From Shewanella amazonensis SB2B (GTDB taxonomy: Bacteria; Pseudomonadota; Gammaproteobacteria; Enterobacterales; Shewanellaceae), in contig NC_008700.1 in the NCBI RefSeq assembly GCF_000015245.1, positions 3,670,501 through 3,734,500 of the forward strand: a stretch of DNA of 64,000 nucleotides. The letters run 5' to 3'. Under the pieces are notes generated by a model. The model saw only the letters and a list, made by a program, of their open reading frames with translations. It had not been told where the DNA came from and did no database searches. This document shows positions 56,349-64,000 of this stretch, piece after piece; position 1 is the stretch's first letter, and each line of letters opens with the position of its first letter. A program made the position numbers and the translations under genes.

Positions 56349-56433
56349 GGGCTGACTCCAATAAACAAAGCAAGCGCCTGCCCACCACGGGAGGCGCAAT
56401 CAGGGCGCAGTATAACAGAGATTAAAAAAGGCG

Positions 56434-57171
56434 TCAGTTGGCCAGACGGGCTCGGCCCATCAGGGCGTCGGCCTCGCGGTTAAGCTGCTCAAGCCTGGCC
56501 GACATGGCGGCGTGGATGCGCTCAGACAGTTCCTTGACCTGACTCTTGTCCAGCCCCTTGGTCTCAAAGGGTTCCATCTGCTCGATGATCACCACGCCAT
56601 TATTCCAGCGATTGAGTTTGATGTGGCACTGGTTGGAGGCCAGCACTGGCACCATGGGCACACCGGCGGCGATCGCCGTGTGGAAAGCCCCGGCCTTGAA
56701 TGGCAGGAGCCCCCGGCCACGACTGCGGGTACCTTCGGGGAAAATCCACACCGACAGGCACTTATCTTTGATTTTTCTGGCGGTGTTGGCCATGGTCTCA
56801 AAGGCGCGGTTACGGTTTTTACGATCAATAAGGATATTGCCCGACAACCAGTATATTTGGCCGAAGAATGGCATCCAGGCGATGCTCTTTTTCCCCAGGC
56901 TCACAGTACCTTTAGGCACGGCAGCGGTATGGGTGAACATGTCAAAGTTGTTTTGATGGTTGGCAAGGTAGACGCAAGGCTCACTGCTGGCGGCCTGGGG
57001 ACGACGCACTATCACCTTAATTCCCAATACCGGCGCGACGGCAGAGAACCATTTGGCGAACATATGTACATTGTCACGGTGCCTTGGGCGCAACAAACAG
57101 GCAATGGAACCCACGATGAATGCCATCAGCAGCAATATAGCCAACAGCAAGGATCTGACGATTAACAGCAC
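56434..57171 (-). CDS. plsC: 1-acyl-sn-glycerol-3-phosphate acyltransferase PlsC (245 aa)
   Basis: One TM anchor (LLLAILLLMAFIVGSIACLL), then the acyltransferase block I NHQNNFDMF (H-x4-D) and block III IFPEGTRSRGRGLLPFKAGAFH. It adds the second acyl chain to make phosphatidic acid in the inner membrane. The start is a GTG at 57171 with GGGAG 6 nt upstream, giving MLLIVRSL like E. coli PlsC; the reading frame is open further upstream but has no RBS there. Confidence 0.96.
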   Translation of the reverse strand: MLLIVRSLLLAILLLMAFIVGSIACLLRPRHRDNVHMFAKWFSAVAPVLGIKVIVRRPQAASSEPCVYLANHQNNFDMFTHTAAVPKGTVSLGKKSIAWMPFFGQIYWLSGNILIDRKNRNRAFETMANTARKIKDKCLSVWIFPEGTRSRGRGLLPFKAGAFHTAIAAGVPMVPVLASNQCHIKLNRWNNGVVIIEQMEPFETKGLDKSQVKELSERIHAAMSARLEQLNREADALMGRARLAN

Positions 57172-57287
57172 GACATACTCCCGGTAAAAACTCCTGCGCA
57201 GTATAACGACAGAGTATGACGGGAACAATATTTTGTTTACACGTGTGCGCTGATTTATTAATTAATCATTAAATTCATAAAGTTAAA

Positions 57288-57306
57288 GCCCGCCTAACGG
57301 CGGGCT
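57288..57306 (-). terminator. Terminator hairpin of zinc operon
   Basis: GCCCGCC-TAAC-GGCGGGC with a short T-run on each side, 10 bp after the ZnuB stop. Confidence 0.85.
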
Positions 57307-57315
57307 TTTCAGGGT

Positions 57316-58071
57316 TTATCGCTTGGCTGACACCAGTCGGAATACCATGGCCGATAGCGCCAGGGTTGCCACTATCATGGCGCCACTCGGCAAGTCGAAC
57401 ATGGCCGACAGCAACAGCCCGGCGAGGTAACCGCAAAGACCTACCAGATAAGCCCAGCCCAAGGCTTTGGCGCAGTTGAGTTTATTCACCGCCAGCGCGG
57501 GCAAAATCAGGGTACTGAACACCAGATACACCCCCACCAGCTCAACCGACAGGGTGATCACCAGGGCAAACACCAGGTAGAAACCCGCCCCATCGAGTAC
57601 GGTTGGCCGCGCCACGATAAGCGCCAACACCGCAGCAGATACCAGCGCCGGCAGATAAAGCTGCTCCCAGCTTACCCAGAGGATCTGACCGGACATCAGC
57701 TGTTTGAGGAGCTCCGCACCATGGGGGTCATTGGCGAGCAGCAGCATGGCGCCCACGGCCGCCAGCACATACAGGCAACCGATCATGGCCTCCAACTCAT
57801 CGGCCATGCGCCGCGAGAGCCAGGCAATCCCCCCGGCACCGGCCAGAGCAAAGAGCGCAGGCATCCAGACTCCCGAAAATGGCGCGTCCTCCAGCACAGG
57901 GTGCATGTGAGCCACAATGGCCCCCAACGCCGCCACCTGAGCAATGGCCAAATCGATAAAGATGATGCCACGCTTAAGTACCTGGCGCCCCAGCAGCACA
58001 TGGGTAGATAGCACCAATACCCCGGCGGCCAACGCCGGCAGCAATATGTCCAGCAGATCCCAGTCAAACAT
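57316..58071 (-). CDS. Zinc/manganese ABC transporter permease, ZnuB-like (251 aa)
   Basis: Seven or eight TM helices with the ABC-3 permease features FIDLAIAQVAALGA and AGFYLVFALVITLSVELVGVYLVFSTLILPALAV. It forms the inner-membrane channel for metal import. It starts 3 bp after the stop of the substrate-binding protein gene. No ATPase gene lies next to it, so the ATP-binding subunit must be encoded elsewhere. Zinc is favoured by the His-rich partners; manganese cannot be excluded. Confidence 0.88.
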   Translation of the reverse strand: MFDWDLLDILLPALAAGVLVLSTHVLLGRQVLKRGIIFIDLAIAQVAALGAIVAHMHPVLEDAPFSGVWMPALFALAGAGGIAWLSRRMADELEAMIGCLYVLAAVGAMLLLANDPHGAELLKQLMSGQILWVSWEQLYLPALVSAAVLALIVARPTVLDGAGFYLVFALVITLSVELVGVYLVFSTLILPALAVNKLNCAKALGWAYLVGLCGYLAGLLLSAMFDLPSGAMIVATLALSAMVFRLVSAKR

Positions 58072-58074
58072 AGA

Positions 58075-58983
58075 TCAGTTCGCCCCTTTCAAAAGGTTAA
58101 TCACGCTGTCGTAGAGACTGAACAGATCCTGGCTTTCATCATTGCCTCCCACAGACATGGGCAGCACCAGCACCGGCAGTCCGGCTTTTTCGGCCAGCCA
58201 GTTGGCACCGCGGGTGTCTTGATAGGAGGCCACCACAATCGCCGAAACATCCCCCTTGCGGGCACGCTCCAACAGGCCGGCGAGGTGTCCACTGGAAGGC
58301 GGCAGACCCGGTTTGGGCTCCAAATCGGCAACCTGCTCTATGCCAAGCCAATCGAAGAGATAACGAAAGCTGGTGTGATAGGCAATCACCTTGCGGCCGG
58401 CGAGCTCCTGCGCTGATGTTTCCCAGCCCGGAATGGCGGTTTGCCAGCGCTCGCTGAAGCGGACAAAGGCGGCATCATAAGCTGCGCTATTGTCCGCATC
58501 CAGGCGTTTAAGCCTCTCGGTAACTGCTTCGGCCACCTGCAAAAAGCGGCGTGGCGAAAAGTGCAGATGCGGGTTGCCCTTGGCATGTACATCGCCCATG
58601 GAGCGGTCGACCTTATCCAGCTTATCCAGAGTCTCAATGACTTCGGCGGCGTAGAGCATGCCGTCGCTGCCGTCTCTCACGTTGGCATTGGCGGATTTCA
58701 TCTGCAGCATCGGCAGCCAGCCAATTTCAAGGTCAGCGCCTGCGCACAGGGCCAGATCGGCCTGACGCATCTTGGCTATCAAGCTGGGTCTTGCCTGCAC
58801 CTGATGAGGGTCCTGCATGGCCGTGGTCGCCGAGTAAATGCTGGCGTCCGGCGCCAGCTCCTTGGCCAGTGCCGCGTATTCGGGCTCACAGGCAAAGATA
58901 TTCAAACCGGCCACGGCACTGGCGCTGTGGCCCAGAGTGAGGGCCAGCAGGCCCCCGAGCAACTTAGAATTGATGCGCACCAT
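58075..58983 (-). CDS. Zinc ABC transporter substrate-binding protein, ZnuA-like (302 aa)
   Basis: Signal peptide (LLGGLLALTLGHSASAVA) and a cluster A-I binding protein. Metal ligands are predicted at His in QDPHQVQA (about 59), HAKGNPHLHFSP (about 138) and IAYHTSFRY (about 203), the same three-His pattern and spacing as E. coli ZnuA; it lacks ZnuA's long His-rich loop. Its start lies within the porin 3' end (20-bp overlap), so the two are translationally coupled. Confidence 0.9.
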   Translation of the reverse strand: MVRINSKLLGGLLALTLGHSASAVAGLNIFACEPEYAALAKELAPDASIYSATTAMQDPHQVQARPSLIAKMRQADLALCAGADLEIGWLPMLQMKSANANVRDGSDGMLYAAEVIETLDKLDKVDRSMGDVHAKGNPHLHFSPRRFLQVAEAVTERLKRLDADNSAAYDAAFVRFSERWQTAIPGWETSAQELAGRKVIAYHTSFRYLFDWLGIEQVADLEPKPGLPPSSGHLAGLLERARKGDVSAIVVASYQDTRGANWLAEKAGLPVLVLPMSVGGNDESQDLFSLYDSVINLLKGAN

Positions 58984-60157
58984 GGGCCCCCAGAGTCATA
59001 ACATATTGCAGGGTGAACAGATTATCGTCGCTGATGCCGTCAAAGTTGGTTCCCTGTTGACGGGTGTACTGCAAACGCACGGTGGAGAAATGGCTATGAT
59101 GCCAGTTGAGGCTGACTTCGGTCTCTTTCAGCTTCTGGGCATCATAGTGGTCATCGTGGGCCAGTTGGGTATCCAGCTCGCCATAACGCAAACCGGCAGA
59201 CCAGCTGGGGCTGAACTGATACACACCACTCAGGTACCAGCCCTGATGGTAGTCCTTGTCATGGGCATGCTCGTGGCCTTCTTCTTCCTCGTGTTCCTCT
59301 TCATGCAGCTCTGGCGCCTTGAAATCGTTCACGCGGAAAAACTCGCCGCTCAGGGTGAGGTGTTGATACTTGTAATTGCCGTTTGGCGCCCATTTATAAA
59401 CAAAGTCAGCCACATAGGTGTTCTCGCCCGTGTAGGCGGCACTATGGCTGTGGTCATGGGCGTGTTCATCTTCCTCATGAACCTCTTCCCCTTCTTCATG
59501 GGGGGTGAGGCGGCCATTCTGGTTTTTCATGTAGGCCAGTCCCAGCTGCCATGAACTGTTGTCACCTATATCACCGCCCAACTTGGTGAAGGCGTTGTAA
59601 ACCCCAACGGTATCGAATTCACGCTCGCCATGCTCGTCTTCGGCACGCATCTTGTCGCCTTTGAAGCCTTCAACGCCGAAGGTCCAATAGAGATCCGTCG
59701 GTGCAACCCAGCTCAGACGCAGACCATCATCAAAGTAATGACTGCCAAGAAAAGCGCGGTACACCGCAGGGCGACCGGCAAAGGCATCGCTGTGGAGGTG
59801 CTGGTTGTTCAGGTAACCCACATCAGACAGGAAACGGCCCGCGCGCACAGACAGGCCCCCAGGCAATGCCAGAGTCTGGACAAAGGCTTCTTCAAGCTCC
59901 AGCTCGGTTTCACCATCGTGCGCCTCAATCACTGCGGTTAACTTGCCATAGAAGAGGTCATCGATATTGGCACTGATGGCCAGCTCACTCTCACCCAGGC
60001 CAAAGCCTTCTTCACGGCCACCAAGGGCACGATCGCCACTCTGGTAGTAGCCATCCAATACGGCACTGATGGCGGGGTTACCCAGAGTAGGGGTTTCAGC
60101 GGCTGCCGCAGCAGAAATCAAGGCAGATGCCAATACAGACAAACGAAAGGTGTTCAT
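58964..60157 (-). CDS. His-rich outer-membrane porin of zinc operon (397 aa)
   Basis: A signal peptide and a beta-barrel with many aromatic and Gly-rich strands. Two surface-loop-like insertions are packed with His, Glu and Asp: EEVHEEDEHAHDHSHS (about 217-238) and HEEEHEEEEGHEHAHDKDYH (about 283-303). These are probably metal-binding. It ends in a C-terminal Phe (GAHQF), typical of barrel targeting. It is most likely a zinc-capturing porin; the other name would be a ZnuD-like functional analogue, but it is not TonB-dependent. It lies in an operon with ZnuA and ZnuB. Confidence 0.82.
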   Translation of the reverse strand: MNTFRLSVLASALISAAAAAETPTLGNPAISAVLDGYYQSGDRALGGREEGFGLGESELAISANIDDLFYGKLTAVIEAHDGETELELEEAFVQTLALPGGLSVRAGRFLSDVGYLNNQHLHSDAFAGRPAVYRAFLGSHYFDDGLRLSWVAPTDLYWTFGVEGFKGDKMRAEDEHGEREFDTVGVYNAFTKLGGDIGDNSSWQLGLAYMKNQNGRLTPHEEGEEVHEEDEHAHDHSHSAAYTGENTYVADFVYKWAPNGNYKYQHLTLSGEFFRVNDFKAPELHEEEHEEEEGHEHAHDKDYHQGWYLSGVYQFSPSWSAGLRYGELDTQLAHDDHYDAQKLKETEVSLNWHHSHFSTVRLQYTRQQGTNFDGISDDNLFTLQYVMTLGAHGAHQF

Positions 60158-60235
60158 AAATTCTCCAAAAATACAGCAAGACCCCGACGGCGGTTGACCA
60201 TCGGGAAATAGTTAACTTTTCAATGCAATATGTAT

Positions 60236-60529
60236 TTAAGGAGCGAGTGGTGGACCACGGGCCTGGGGCTGTGGACGGACCGACTCCACTGAAGTAAACA
60301 GCGGAGTCTGGGGTTGCTCGAACACCTGTAGCAGGGGCACCTTGGGCAGGTTCACCCCGGGCAGGAGCTTGTTCAGCTGATGCTGATGGAAGCAGAGGGT
60401 ACAGTGATTGTACCCTCCTTCATCGAGGTGGGTCGTGGCGTGGGCGGCAGCAATAAACGACAAAAGCACCAGTACGGCAGAAAGCCATACAGCGATAAGT
60501 CGATGAATTTTGCGCCTTGGAAATTGCAC
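60236..60529 (-). CDS. Small HCxxC zinc-chaperone-like protein of zinc operon (97 aa)
   Basis: A signal anchor (AVWLSAVLVLLSFIAAAHA) then THLDEGGYNHCTLCFHQHQLNKLLPG, a His/Cys cluster suited to bind zinc. It resembles proteins annotated as zinc chaperones of zinc ABC systems in Shewanella. The start is a GTG at 60529. It heads the cluster, 78 bp upstream of the porin gene, in the same orientation. Confidence 0.8.
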   Translation of the reverse strand: MQFPRRKIHRLIAVWLSAVLVLLSFIAAAHATTHLDEGGYNHCTLCFHQHQLNKLLPGVNLPKVPLLQVFEQPQTPLFTSVESVRPQPQARGPPLAP

Positions 60530-60734
60530 GCACCCTACTCCGGTGATTTGTGAAGCGGCTCAAGTTTACGGCAGCCCAAATAGGCTGGCAACCGTGATCG
60601 CAGTAGAAAAGTTACAGAATGTTATTCATTGGGCATCGCACAGGTTTTCGCCTTAATCTTGTGTTAAGCCGCCTGACATACCATGGCGCCACTATTCAGG
60701 TACCAGCTTGCTTACTCAATCAGGAGAATGCGTT

Positions 60735-60857
60735 ATGGGTCAATTTTTCAAAGAAAACATCAAACTCATCTTGGTTGCAGCCCTGGTGATCGGCGGTATT
60801 CTCGGGGGGATCTGGTGGGTTGAAGCCTCACTCGCCGCTCAGGAAACCGTGCTCTAA
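60735..60857 (+). CDS. 40-aa single-TM microprotein
   Basis: MGQFFKENIKLILVAALVIGG and on to ETVL: an N-terminal amphipathic stretch and one TM helix (LILVAALVIGGILGGIWWV). A CAGGAG motif lies 8 nt before the ATG, a good RBS. It is tail-to-tail with the next gene, overlapping by 3 bases (60855-60857). Family unknown. Confidence 0.6.
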   Translation: MGQFFKENIKLILVAALVIGGILGGIWWVEASLAAQETVL

Positions 60858-61183
60858 CGGTACTTTTGCCGCTCATGGCTCTTGTCTTCCACTTCAGGAG
60901 CCTCCACCACGATAAGCTGGTCCATCAGGTGCGATATGAGCAGCAGCGCCAGGCACATGGACGCCACCAGCACAGCGACACCCCGCCATGGCGCGTGCAA
61001 CCACGCCAGCAGCAGCGCCGCCACGCCCAGATAAAATCCCACTAATTTCAACTTCACCAGCACACCGCTGCGTGCCAGCCAGGCATCACAGTGCGGGCAC
61101 TGGATCTGGGCGTTCAATCCCTTGCCACGCTGGGCCTTTACGGCTGTCACTTTAAAGTTTTTGTGGCAATGACTACAGATCAT
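60854..61183 (-). CDS. Zinc-ribbon plus two-TM protein (109 aa)
   Basis: Begins MICSHCHKNFKV and later has QCPHCDAWLAR, two CxxC pairs that form a zinc ribbon, followed by two TM helices (LKLVGFYLGVAALLLAWLH, GVAVLVASMCLALLLISHL). The layout is like other small cysteine-rich membrane proteins of unknown function. Confidence 0.75.
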   Translation of the reverse strand: MICSHCHKNFKVTAVKAQRGKGLNAQIQCPHCDAWLARSGVLVKLKLVGFYLGVAALLLAWLHAPWRGVAVLVASMCLALLLISHLMDQLIVVEAPEVEDKSHERQKYR

Positions 61184-61328
61184 GATAGGTCCTCAACACC
61201 TCGGGGCTGCAGATTCTACCAGAGCCTGACAGGTTTGGGATAAGAGTTCCGCTCCTGACTGCACTGATTGTACGCCCGCGCCATCAGGGGCTATGATGCT
61301 TACATCTTACAGCAACAGGATGTTGAAT

Positions 61329-62930
61329 ATGCGTCTGTTAATCCCTTTCCTCTTGGGCATGAGTCTGCTGGTTCCCACGGCAGCACTGGCCGTCAGTGAT
61401 GAGTTTCGCAGTAATGTTGAGCAGCTCGAGCACACAATAGCGCAGGATCTCAAGGCCCTGTCTCAGGCCAAAGGCGAACTGGTTGCCATCAGTGAGTATC
61501 GGATAAACCAAAAAACGGCCGAATTGAGGCAGCTTATCAACGCCGAAATTGAAGCCCCGAACACAGACACCGCCTATCTGCAAACGCTGGTGGAAAATCA
61601 GCTGAGTTTTATTCAGCAGACCCAAGCCTACCTGGGCAAAGACATTCAAAGGCTTAAAAATGCACTCGGCAGCAGCAATGATGCCGAGCTACTGCTGGCA
61701 CTGTCCAACCGGGAACGGGAGCGCGACACCAACTTCAAAAAAGAACTGCAAACCCTGGACTGGGGCAGCAAGCTGGGCATGGACACACAGCCACGCCGCA
61801 CCGAGCTGAAGCAGGCGCTGGCCGAACGGGCTGATCGCCTGGCAAGCCTTGTGAGTTACACCCAGGAACAACTCAAACAGGCAGTGGATGAAGCCCGCAC
61901 CGCGGGTAAAGATGTCAGTGCCGAGCAAACCGCCAGGGTCAGTGAGCTCAAGGCCCGGCTGGAGCAAAACAGCGTTAGCCTGAGCACAGTGGTCGGCTTG
62001 CTCGAAGAGCTGGGAGCCGATACCACGGCGCTGAAACAGGTGCTCTTTACCGTGTCGGGTGATATTACCCAGGATGTGCTGGATATCGACCTGGTGGGCA
62101 GTCTGCTGGGTAAGTGGCTCAGCGTCGCCGAATCGCAGGCCATAGAAAATGGTCCACGGATGCTGTTTAAGGTGTTTATCTTCCTGCTTATTCTCTTTGT
62201 CGCCAGTCTGGTTGCCAAACTGGTAAAGAGCGTGGTGAAAAAGGCCGTCAGTAACTCCAAACTCAAATTCAGCAAGTTACTGCAGGATTTCTTTGTCTCT
62301 CTTTCCGCCAAGGGCGTGTACACCCTGGGGTTACTGATTGCCCTGTCGCAACTGGGTTTTGAACTTGGGCCCCTGCTGGCCGGTTTCGGTATTGCCGGTG
62401 TGATTATCGGTTTTGCGCTGCAGGACACGCTGTCGAACTTTGCCTCCGGCATGATGATCCTGATTTACCGCCCCTATGATGTGGGAGACCTAATCAGCGC
62501 GGCAGGCGTCACGGGCCGTGTCAGCCATATGAGCCTGGTATCGACCACCATCAAAACATTGGATAATCAGCGCCTTATCATTCCAAACAATAAGATTTGG
62601 GGTGATACCATCAACAACATCACCGCCGAGCACCATCGCCGGGTCGATATGACCTTTGGTATCAGCTATGCCGATAATGTCGAGCATGCGGAAAAAATCC
62701 TGCTGGATATAGTCAACAGCCATCCCAAGGTGCTGAAAGACCCCGGCGTGACTGTGCGCCTGCATCTCCTGGGTGAATCGTCAGTGGACTTTGTGGTGCG
62801 CCCCTGGGTGCGGCCCGATGACTACTGGGAAGTGTATTGGGACGTGACCAAGGCGGTGAAACAGCGCTTCGACGCCGAAGGCATTACCATTCCCTTCCCG
62901 CAGCGGGATGTGCACTTCTATCGCGCTTGA
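61329..62930 (+). CDS. MscS-family mechanosensitive channel (533 aa)
   Basis: A signal peptide (LLIPFLLGMSLLVPTAALA) and a periplasmic coiled-coil domain (about 20-270) precede a membrane domain with three TM helices and the MscS core GFALQDTLSNFASGMMILIYRPYDVGDLI, then the cytoplasmic beta and C-terminal domains. The TM3 pore helix and the periplasmic coiled-coil resemble the larger MscS-type channels. It releases solutes on membrane tension. AGGA lies 8 nt before ATG 61329; an ATG 36 bp earlier is the alternative. Confidence 0.93.
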   Translation: MRLLIPFLLGMSLLVPTAALAVSDEFRSNVEQLEHTIAQDLKALSQAKGELVAISEYRINQKTAELRQLINAEIEAPNTDTAYLQTLVENQLSFIQQTQAYLGKDIQRLKNALGSSNDAELLLALSNRERERDTNFKKELQTLDWGSKLGMDTQPRRTELKQALAERADRLASLVSYTQEQLKQAVDEARTAGKDVSAEQTARVSELKARLEQNSVSLSTVVGLLEELGADTTALKQVLFTVSGDITQDVLDIDLVGSLLGKWLSVAESQAIENGPRMLFKVFIFLLILFVASLVAKLVKSVVKKAVSNSKLKFSKLLQDFFVSLSAKGVYTLGLLIALSQLGFELGPLLAGFGIAGVIIGFALQDTLSNFASGMMILIYRPYDVGDLISAAGVTGRVSHMSLVSTTIKTLDNQRLIIPNNKIWGDTINNITAEHHRRVDMTFGISYADNVEHAEKILLDIVNSHPKVLKDPGVTVRLHLLGESSVDFVVRPWVRPDDYWEVYWDVTKAVKQRFDAEGITIPFPQRDVHFYRA

Positions 62931-62953
62931 CCACAGCAAATCGCTGAAAACAG

Positions 62954-62975
62954 AAAGGCACCCGAGGGTGCCTTT
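62954..62975. terminator. Terminator between mscS-type gene and fhs
   Basis: AAAGGCACCC-GA-GGGTGCCTTT stem followed by CTT; serves both convergent genes. Confidence 0.85.
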
Positions 62976-62996
62976 CTTGTCACTCATCTGCATCCA

Positions 62997-64000
62997 TCAT
63001 CCCAGGCCGATTATTTCGCCCTTGTCATTGATGTCGATATTCAGATAGCCGGGCAGGAGCCCCAACCCCGGCATGGTCATCACCTTGCCTGTGAGCACAG
63101 TAATAAAGCCCGCACCGGCACTCAAACGTAAGCCGACCACAGGCAGCTCAAAGCCACTGGGGGCTCCTTTGAGCGAAGGATCATGGCTGATGGACAAAGG
63201 GGTTTTGGCCATGCACAGGGGCAATTTGTCCATCCCAAGCTCGGTAATCATCGCCAGATCCCGACGCGCGTCCTCAGACAGACTTACGCCTGCCGCACCA
63301 TAACGCTCTGCCAGGGTCATCAGGCGGGCACCAAAGTCCATCTCGTCGTCATAGAGATACTCAAAGTTTACCGGCGCATCGCAGGCACGGGCGACTGCAG
63401 TGGCCAGCGCCCGAGCGCCCTCGGCACCGTGGCTGAAGGCATCGCTGATTTCGCAGCCAAAGGCCCCTTCTTCAAGGCAACGTTCTTTGAGCCAGTCCAG
63501 TTCGGCCATCGCATCGTCGGGGAATCGATTGATGGCCACCACCAACGGCAGGCCATAGCCCATCACGTTTTGCATGTGCCAGTGCAGGTTGGCAAAGCCG
63601 GCTTCCAGACGCGCTCTGTCGTCGCCTTCCACGCCTGAGTTGGCCTTAAGCGCCCTTAAGGTCACCACCAACACGGCGGCGGAAGGGGCAATGCCCGAGG
63701 CGCGGCTCTTGATGTTGCAGAACTTTTCAAAGCCCATGTCGGAGCCAAATCCCCCCTCTGTCACCACGTAGTCGTGGTGTGCCAGGGCCACCCGGTCGGC
63801 GATAATGGAAGAGTTGCCATGGGCGATATTGGCAAAGGGGCCCGCATGAACCAGGCAGGGTGCCCCGCTCAGGGTTTGCATCAACGTCGGTTCGATGGCA
63901 TCACGCATGATGGCGGTCATGGCACCGGCCACACCGAGATCATCGGCACTGATGGGTTTACCGTCCCGGCTCATGGCCAGAATAACCCGCCCGATCCGGG
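62997..64000 (-). CDS. fhs: Formate-tetrahydrofolate ligase, 5' end beyond the window
   Basis: The 334 codons present include the family segments [46 protein letters not shown] and [17 protein letters not shown] at the C-terminus. The enzyme makes 10-formyl-THF from formate and THF with ATP. The reading frame continues open past the window edge ([14 protein letters not shown]), so the start and ATP-binding N-terminus lie outside. The stop is at 62997. The complete protein is about 550-560 residues in this family. Confidence 0.97.

Noticed and set aside
60206..60222. Zur box between the zinc chaperone and porin genes
   Set aside because: GAAATAGTTAACTTTTC is an imperfect palindrome and only loosely like the Zur consensus.
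60604..60627. Zur box before the zinc operon
   Set aside because: Two AT-rich half-sites of the right flavour (GTTACAG and GTTATTC) are in the same direction, not the palindromic GTTATA-type; too weak to call.

Overview
This 64 kb chromosomal window most likely comes from a Shewanella or a close relative. That is inferred from the gene set (RapA, RraB, PlsC, GroES/GroEL, a UPF0114/YqhA protein, a GlyGly-CTERM tail, many c-di-GMP proteins and hybrid sensor kinases) and from the generally GC-rich, gammaproteobacterial codon use. No rRNA, tRNA or CRISPR array was seen.

Layout. 0.2-0.6 kb: a 39-codon ORF translationally coupled to a transposase-OrfA-like HTH protein. 0.9-9.2 kb: housekeeping and small accessory genes (GAF-GGDEF-EAL protein, MnmD-like tRNA methyltransferase, membrane-anchored HEPN-like protein, YcaQ/AlkX DNA glycosylase, metallo-beta-lactamase-fold hydrolase, a cold-shock/Excalibur fusion, a GST, a SixA-like phosphatase). 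9.3-17.1 kb: a VIT/vWA secreted protein with a GlyGly-CTERM tail, an XRE-type regulator, and an MHYT hybrid histidine kinase overlapping an HD-GYP response regulator. 17.3-21.2 kb: an MFS transporter with a long acidic tail and a large exported protein of unknown function, separated by a bidirectional terminator. 21.8-26.2 kb: a compact four-gene operon with an amicyanin-like blue-copper protein, a membrane GGDEF/EAL protein, a DUF3034 protein and a lipoprotein truncated hemoglobin. 26.3-28.6 kb: a NYN-domain protein and a Tim44-like protein.

28.6-33.9 kb is an AT-rich accessory island. It holds a hairpin-rich non-coding block, a HEPN protein, a spaced direct-repeat cluster, an unusual STAS/GHKL-ATPase/STAS protein, a REP-associated tyrosine transposase (RAYT) with its terminal repeats, and a two-TM coiled-coil protein. 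This looks like a small, possibly defensive, island inserted between the Tim44-like gene and groESL.

33.9-46.1 kb: groES-groEL with a clear sigma-32 promoter and a long cruciform downstream, a MATE exporter followed by a 13-copy 7-bp tandem repeat, a DUF5117-type metalloprotease lying 20 bp behind a large Cache/PAS hybrid kinase, and PhoH. 46.5-57.2 kb: RapA, a YtcJ-like amidohydrolase, a DUF3530 protein, a YqhA protein, a crotonase, a REC-CheC plus diguanylate cyclase pair, RraB and PlsC. 57.3-60.5 kb: a zinc-uptake operon (small chaperone-like protein, His-rich outer-membrane porin, ZnuA-like, ZnuB-like) that has no ATPase gene within it. 60.7-64.0 kb: a 40-aa membrane microprotein, a zinc-ribbon membrane protein, an MscS channel, and the 3' part of formate-tetrahydrofolate ligase running off the window.

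The recurring theme is signalling. There are five c-di-GMP-type proteins (two with degenerate GGDEF sites and intact EAL motifs, one HD-GYP, one active-looking GGEEF, plus the REC-CheC partner of the latter) and two multi-domain hybrid kinases. All function calls come from reading motifs by eye; no database search was run.
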